Of a stretch of 8,841 nt of DNA, positions 5,766 to 8,841 are shown piece by piece. The position numbers were made by a program, and so were the translations under genes. Every line of letters begins with the position of its first letter. The first letter of the stretch is position 1. The notes beneath the pieces were generated by a model. It was not told the origin of the DNA. It saw only the letters and a program-made list of their open reading frames with translations, and did not search any database. Source of the DNA: an uncultured Opitutaceae bacterium (GTDB lineage Bacteria > Verrucomicrobiota > Verrucomicrobiia > Opitutales > Opitutaceae); NCBI GenBank assembly GCA_937902865.1, contig CALFNJ010000018.1, positions 1 to 8,841 on the forward strand. The letters are read 5' to 3'.

Positions 5766-6461
5766 CTATCCCAGCATTCCGCCCAGCTCCCGGCTGATCC
5801 CAAACGCCGCGCGAATCTCGCCGAACTTCTCCAGCAGTTCTCCCGGCGAGCCCGGCTGCGGGAACACGATCTCCAGGGCCGAGCCGGTGCAACGCACCTG
5901 CGCCGCCACGCCCGCCACTCCGATGGTGCACTCGCGGCAATCCGAGGGATAAGTCACTTCAAGGCCGGCCTCGCCTTCCAGATTTTCGATCACATCGATC
6001 ACCGCCTCCACCCGCGCACCTTTTTTCAGCTCGAACCGGATCTCGCTAAACATCCGGGAGAAAATCGTCGAAAACTCCTCCGTGCGCGCCAGCTCCGCGT
6101 TGCGCAGACCACGCAACACGGTGGTCGCCGTGTAGCGCGCCGGATCCGCTTCCTCCAACTCATACAGGATTTCCACCGTGAAATCCTTCGCCGAAAGCAC
6201 CGCGCCCGGGCTCTGCAACGCGAGCGAGATATCGCGACGTTTGTAGGCCAGTCCCGAACGCACGCGCTGAAACAGCGCTTCCGCCTGCTGCGCCAGCTCG
6301 TCCCCAGAGATTTTTCCCAGGAATGCGTTGGTCGTCGCATTGGCCGCATCCGGCACGGTGTGATGCCCCTTCTTGAACCCGCTCAGCGCCTTCACGGCTC
6401 CCCCACTCCGGCCGACAAACTGCACGTCGGCCACGACGCTGGAGGGAAGATCGTTCGGCAT
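5766..6461 (-). CDS. Conserved-looking hypothetical protein, 231 aa, unknown function
   Basis: I do not recognise this protein. It is probably a real gene: the open frame is long, starts with ATG at 6461, and has no competing credible frame. The product is soluble-looking, with no signal peptide or membrane segment, and alternates helical charged stretches (GDELAQQAEALFQRVRSGL, about 53-71; LRGLRNAELARTEEFSTIFS, 116-135) with likely beta segments in the C-terminal half. Three cysteines cluster there (Cys175, Cys178, Cys191), the first two as CREC, which could bind metal or be redox-active but could also be incidental. It is divergent from the Nudix gene with a gap of about 120 bases, so the two may share a control region. 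No Shine-Dalgarno precedes the ATG, and I found no terminator with a T tract after its TAG. The REP-like palindrome lies about 80 bases downstream. Confidence 0.7.
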   Translation of the reverse strand: MPNDLPSSVVADVQFVGRSGGAVKALSGFKKGHHTVPDAANATTNAFLGKISGDELAQQAEALFQRVRSGLAYKRRDISLALQSPGAVLSAKDFTVEILYELEEADPARYTATTVLRGLRNAELARTEEFSTIFSRMFSEIRFELKKGARVEAVIDVIENLEGEAGLEVTYPSDCRECTIGVAGVAAQVRCTGSALEIVFPQPGSPGELLEKFGEIRAAFGISRELGGMLG

Positions 6462-6580
6462 TGGCGACGAGCAAAGGGCCGCGCGTCATCTCCGCCAGCC
6501 TGAATCCGTCCCCCTTCGTCCCGATTCTTTTCATCCCCACGCTTCTCGCTTCCGCCTTTTTCTGCCTTCCTTTTCACATC

Positions 6581-6997
6581 GTGTCCGACGCTTCCTCCGC
6601 TCCCATCCCTGTCGTGTGTGCGTTGATCGAGCGCGAGGGACGCGTGCTCATCGCACAGCGGCCTGGTCATAAGCATCTGCCACTGAAATGGGAATTCCCC
6701 GGCGGCAAGGTCGAGCCGGGCGAGTCCGCCGAAGCCGCGATCGTGCGCGAGATCCGGGAAGAGCTGGGATGCATCATCGTCGTGACGCGTCCCCTCCCGC
6801 GTACCACCCATGCCTACGCCGTCACGATCGAAATGATCCCGTTCGTCTGCCGTCTCGCGCCCGACAGTCCCGAGCCGCGTGCGCTCGAGCACCTCGACTT
6901 GCGCTGGGTCACTCCGGCTGAGTTCCCCGCCTTCGACCTCGCGCCCGCGGACCTCCCCGTCGTGACAAGCTATACCCGACCATGCCCTTCGCCGTGA
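6581..6997 (+). CDS. mutT: Nudix hydrolase, MutT-like (deoxy)nucleoside triphosphate pyrophosphohydrolase
   Basis: MutT-type enzymes hydrolyse oxidised nucleotides such as 8-oxo-dGTP to the monophosphate, keeping them out of DNA; they act in the cytosol with Mg2+. From GTG 6581 the protein has 138 residues, near E. coli MutT (129). It has a complete Nudix box, GKVEPGESAEAAIVREIREE (42-61) then LGC (62-64), preceded by the typical WEFPGG (37-42). The C-terminal RWVTPAEFPAFDLAPADLPV (108-127) matches the MutT pattern in which a late Trp and Pro-Ala-Asp help bind the base. An in-frame TTG at 6461 would add 40 residues, including a hydrophobic run. I reject it because it begins on the divergent gene's start codon and its added sequence looks like CT-rich noncoding DNA, but a membrane-anchored form cannot be excluded. 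The stop TGA shares its last base with a perfect dyad. The Nudix call is certain; the substrate is inferred from MutT-like features. Confidence 0.88.
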   Translation: MSDASSAPIPVVCALIEREGRVLIAQRPGHKHLPLKWEFPGGKVEPGESAEAAIVREIREELGCIIVVTRPLPRTTHAYAVTIEMIPFVCRLAPDSPEPRALEHLDLRWVTPAEFPAFDLAPADLPVVTSYTRPCPSP

Positions 6998-7019
6998 ATG
7001 TCACGTATTACGTGACATT
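6997..7019. promoter_or_regulatory. Perfect dyad, operator-like
   Basis: Arms AATGTCACGTA (6997-7007) and TACGTGACATT (7009-7019) are exact reverse complements around a single central T. There is no T tract after it and GC content is modest, which argues against a terminator. The length and symmetry suit a dimeric repressor or activator. It lies about 230 bases before the UxaA-like start, overlaps the end of the Nudix stop codon, and could control the sugar-acid gene. The binding protein is unknown. Confidence 0.5.
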
Positions 7020-7082
7020 GCATACCTGCCTTTTCCTCGAAAGCCAAGGCGGCAGGGGCATTTGAATCTCGGAACGAACCTC

Positions 7083-7185
7083 CGGAATTTCACCACAGAG
7101 ACACGGAGGCGCAGAGATGAACCTCGGCCAGCAAGGTTTTGGCTCAAATGTCTCCGTGCCTCTGTACCTCTGTGGTGAAATTCCG
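7083..7185. repeat. Long imperfect inverted repeat upstream of the UxaA-like gene
   Basis: CGGAATTTCACCACAGAG (7083-7100) and CTCTGTGGTGAAATTCCG (7168-7185) are perfect 18-bp arms. Pairing continues inward with a few mismatches (7101-7118 against 7150-7167) to a loop of about 31 bases. The CACAGAGACACGGAGGC phrase resembles an intergenic repeat I recall from many bacterial genomes. It may be a mobile palindromic element and would form a long hairpin in any transcript reading through to the downstream gene. Confidence 0.65.
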
Positions 7186-7251
7186 AATCAGGAATCGACC
7201 TGAAAGCCTGTCGCTCGACATGCGAGAGAAGTCGGCTTGAATGTGTCCTTC

Positions 7252-8841
7252 ATGTCCTCCGCTCCGCTCGATTTTTCCGCTGCCGGCCGTCTCCCCGCCC
7301 CCGAGGACAATGTCGCGATCGCCATCCGCCGCCTCGAGGCCGGCACCGCGATTCTGATCAACGGTACGCCCCGCACGCTCGCGCACACGGTGCTCGAGGG
7401 ACATCGCTTCGCGGTGCGTTCGATCTCGCGCGGCCAGGAGCTGCTGTCCTGGGGCCTCCCGTTCGGTGTTGCGCTCAATGATATCCAGCCGGGCGACTAC
7501 ATCTCGAATCAATCCGCTCTCGACGCGCTCGCCGTCCGCCGGACCGGTGCAATCCTTCCCAGCCAGCCGAATTTCGCTGATCGCATCGAGCCCTTCCAAC
7601 TGGACGAAAAGACGTTCCGCCCCGCTCCACCAACCGAGCTCGCCGCGGCCACTTCCCGCCGGACTTTTTCCGGCTACCGCCGCCCCGGCCGGCGCGGCGT
7701 CGGCACGCGCAACTTCATCGTCGTCCTCGGCACCACCTCGCGCACCGCCAGCTACGCCCGCCAGCTCACCGCCCGGCTCCAGGCCCTCGCGCGCGTGCAT
7801 CCGGGCCTCGATGGAATCGTCGCCATCGCGCACACCGAGGGCGACGGCCCCGGCCAGCCCAACAACGCCACCGAGGTGATGCGCGCGCTCGCCGGCTTCA
7901 TCGTCCATCCGAACGTCGGTGCGGTGCTTGCCGTCGACTATGGCGTTGAACCGGTGAACAACGCGCGCCTGCAGGAATTCATGCGCGAACGGAATTATCC
8001 GCTCGCGGATGTCCCGCATCATTTTCTCACGCTGCGCGGTGGTCTCGCCGCCGGTTTGGCCGAGGGCGAGCGCATCGTGCGGGACTGGCTGCCCACGGTG
8101 AACGCCTTCAAACGCACCGACGAGCCGCTGAGCGGTCTGCGCGTGGCGCTGCAGTGCGGCGGCTCCGATGCATTCTCTGGCGTTTCCGGCAACCCTTTGG
8201 CCGGCGCCCTCGTGCACGAGACGGTGCGCCAAGGCGGTTCGGGCAATCTCTGCGAAACCGATGAGTTGGTCGGCGCCGAGGCCTATGTCCTGTCCAACGT
8301 GAAGGATCTCCCCACCGCCCGCTCGCTGCTCACGAAGATCGAGGGCTTCAAGCAGCGCCTCGGCTGGCACGGCGTCACCCCGGAAAGCAATCCATCCGCC
8401 GGCAACAAGCTCCGCGGACTCTACAACATCGTCCTCAAATCCCTCGGCGCCGCCCACAAGAAGGATCCGCGCACGCGCGTCGACTCGGTCATCGACTACG
8501 CCGAGCCCATGACGGCTCCCGGTTTCTATTTCATGAACAGCCCGGGCAACGACCTCGAGGGCATCGCCGGCCAGATCGGCGCCGGTTGCAATCTCCTGCT
8601 CTTCGTCACCGGCAACGGCTCGATCACCAATTTTCCGTTCGTCCCGACCCTCAAGATCACGACCACCACGCGGCGGCACGAGTTGTTGATCCACGAGATG
8701 GACATCAACGCCGGCCGTTATCTCGACGGCGAGTCGATGGAGTCGCTCGCCGCGGAGTCCTTCGATCTGGTGCTCGCTACCGCCTCCGGCGGGGAGACTA
8801 AGAGCCAGCACTCCGGCCACTCCCAGATTTCCCTTCGGCGG
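7252..8841 (+). CDS. UxaA/GarD-family sugar-acid dehydratase-like protein (altronate dehydratase type), 3'-truncated by the window edge
   Basis: Family members remove water from sugar acids: altronate (UxaA, giving 2-keto-3-deoxygluconate) or galactarate (GarD), in hexuronate breakdown. The frame is open for 530 codons from ATG 7252 to the window end. An N-terminal SAF-like domain (about 18-95, containing DNVAIAIRRLEAG and GLPFGVALNDIQPGD) is followed by the catalytic region: GYRRPGRRGVGTRN (141-154), QCGGSDAFSGVSGNP (301-315), NPSAGNK (380-386), SPGNDLEGIAGQIGAGC (430-446) and FVPTLKI (463-469). The ending GHSQISLRR implies only a short missing tail. Compared with E. coli UxaA and GarD as I remember them, three family cysteines are replaced here (Arg164, Asp198, Val232), while Cys302 and Cys446 remain. 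This suggests a divergent subfamily whose substrate I cannot name. In-frame GTG 7243 and TTG 7237 are alternative starts; no strong Shine-Dalgarno decides. The dyad and long hairpin upstream are candidate control elements. Confidence 0.88.
   Translation, partial: MSSAPLDFSAAGRLPAPEDNVAIAIRRLEAGTAILINGTPRTLAHTVLEGHRFAVRSISRGQELLSWGLPFGVALNDIQPGDYISNQSALDALAVRRTGAILPSQPNFADRIEPFQLDEKTFRPAPPTELAAATSRRTFSGYRRPGRRGVGTRNFIVVLGTTSRTASYARQLTARLQALARVHPGLDGIVAIAHTEGDGPGQPNNATEVMRALAGFIVHPNVGAVLAVDYGVEPVNNARLQEFMRERNYPLADVPHHFLTLRGGLAAGLAEGERIVRDWLPTVNAFKRTDEPLSGLRVALQCGGSDAFSGVSGNPLAGALVHETVRQGGSGNLCETDELVGAEAYVLSNVKDLPTARSLLTKIEGFKQRLGWHGVTPESNPSAGNKLRGLYNIVLKSLGAAHKKDPRTRVDSVIDYAEPMTAPGFYFMNSPGNDLEGIAGQIGAGCNLLLFVTGNGSITNFPFVPTLKITTTTRRHELLIHEMDINAGRYLDGESMESLAAESFDLVLATASGGETKSQHSGHSQISLRR

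Noticed and set aside
6461..6580. N-terminal extension of the Nudix protein with a hydrophobic run
   Set aside because: The TTG start coincides with the divergent gene's ATG, the sequence is CT-rich and has no SD; the core MutT fold starts after GTG 6581.
7083..7185. Treating the long inverted repeat as a CRISPR or a terminator
   Set aside because: There are only two opposite-facing arms, no direct repeat-spacer series and no T tract after the stem.
7144..8820. 558-residue open frame opposite the UxaA-like gene
   Set aside because: The + strand is open for 530 codons with clear UxaA motifs; the antisense product is a repetitive Gly/Ala/Arg/Glu shadow and runs into the inverted repeat.

Overview
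The window is a GC-rich, gene-dense piece of bacterial chromosome carrying mostly housekeeping and sugar-metabolism genes. I see no phage, plasmid, insertion sequence or CRISPR array. The protein phrasing (a galactokinase with an extra N-terminal segment, a UxaA-like sugar-acid lyase, a general-secretion prepilin peptidase) and the intergenic repeats suggest a Verrucomicrobiota bacterium, perhaps of the Opitutaceae. That is an impression from memory, not a database result.

Layout, left to right. (1) The 3' part of a prepilin peptidase gene (+, to 730). (2) A minus-strand pair, a YgfZ/GcvT-like folate-binding protein followed by galactokinase (2967 down to 731), joined by an ATGA start/stop overlap. 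Galactokinase is convergent with the peptidase gene, and the two stop codons touch. (3) An AT-rich divergent intergenic region (2968-3244). It holds a series of inverted repeats on the + strand ending in a textbook intrinsic terminator, upstream of a class I DAHP synthase gene (3245-4300), the entry enzyme of aromatic amino acid synthesis. (4) Malate dehydrogenase (4445-5428) with a strong terminator. (5) A repeat-rich gap (5489-5765) with a REP-like 16-bp palindrome. (6) A divergent pair: an unrecognised 231-aa protein (minus) and a MutT-type Nudix hydrolase (plus). (7) A regulatory-looking gap with a perfect 11-bp-arm dyad and a long hairpin built from a repeat. (8) A 3'-truncated UxaA/GarD-family protein running off the right edge.

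The genes are mostly separate units: protein export and pilus assembly, galactose entry into glycolysis, the TCA cycle, aromatic synthesis, nucleotide-pool cleaning and sugar-acid breakdown. The YgfZ-galK pair is the only clear co-translated unit.

The best candidate for something undescribed is the structured RNA region at about 3002-3210. An intrinsic terminator sits where no + strand gene precedes it. It must therefore end either an unannotated small RNA or an attenuated leader of the DAHP synthase gene. Upstream are nested stems and alternative pairings that could act as a switch. The second candidate is the UxaA-like protein, which appears to lack three family cysteines.
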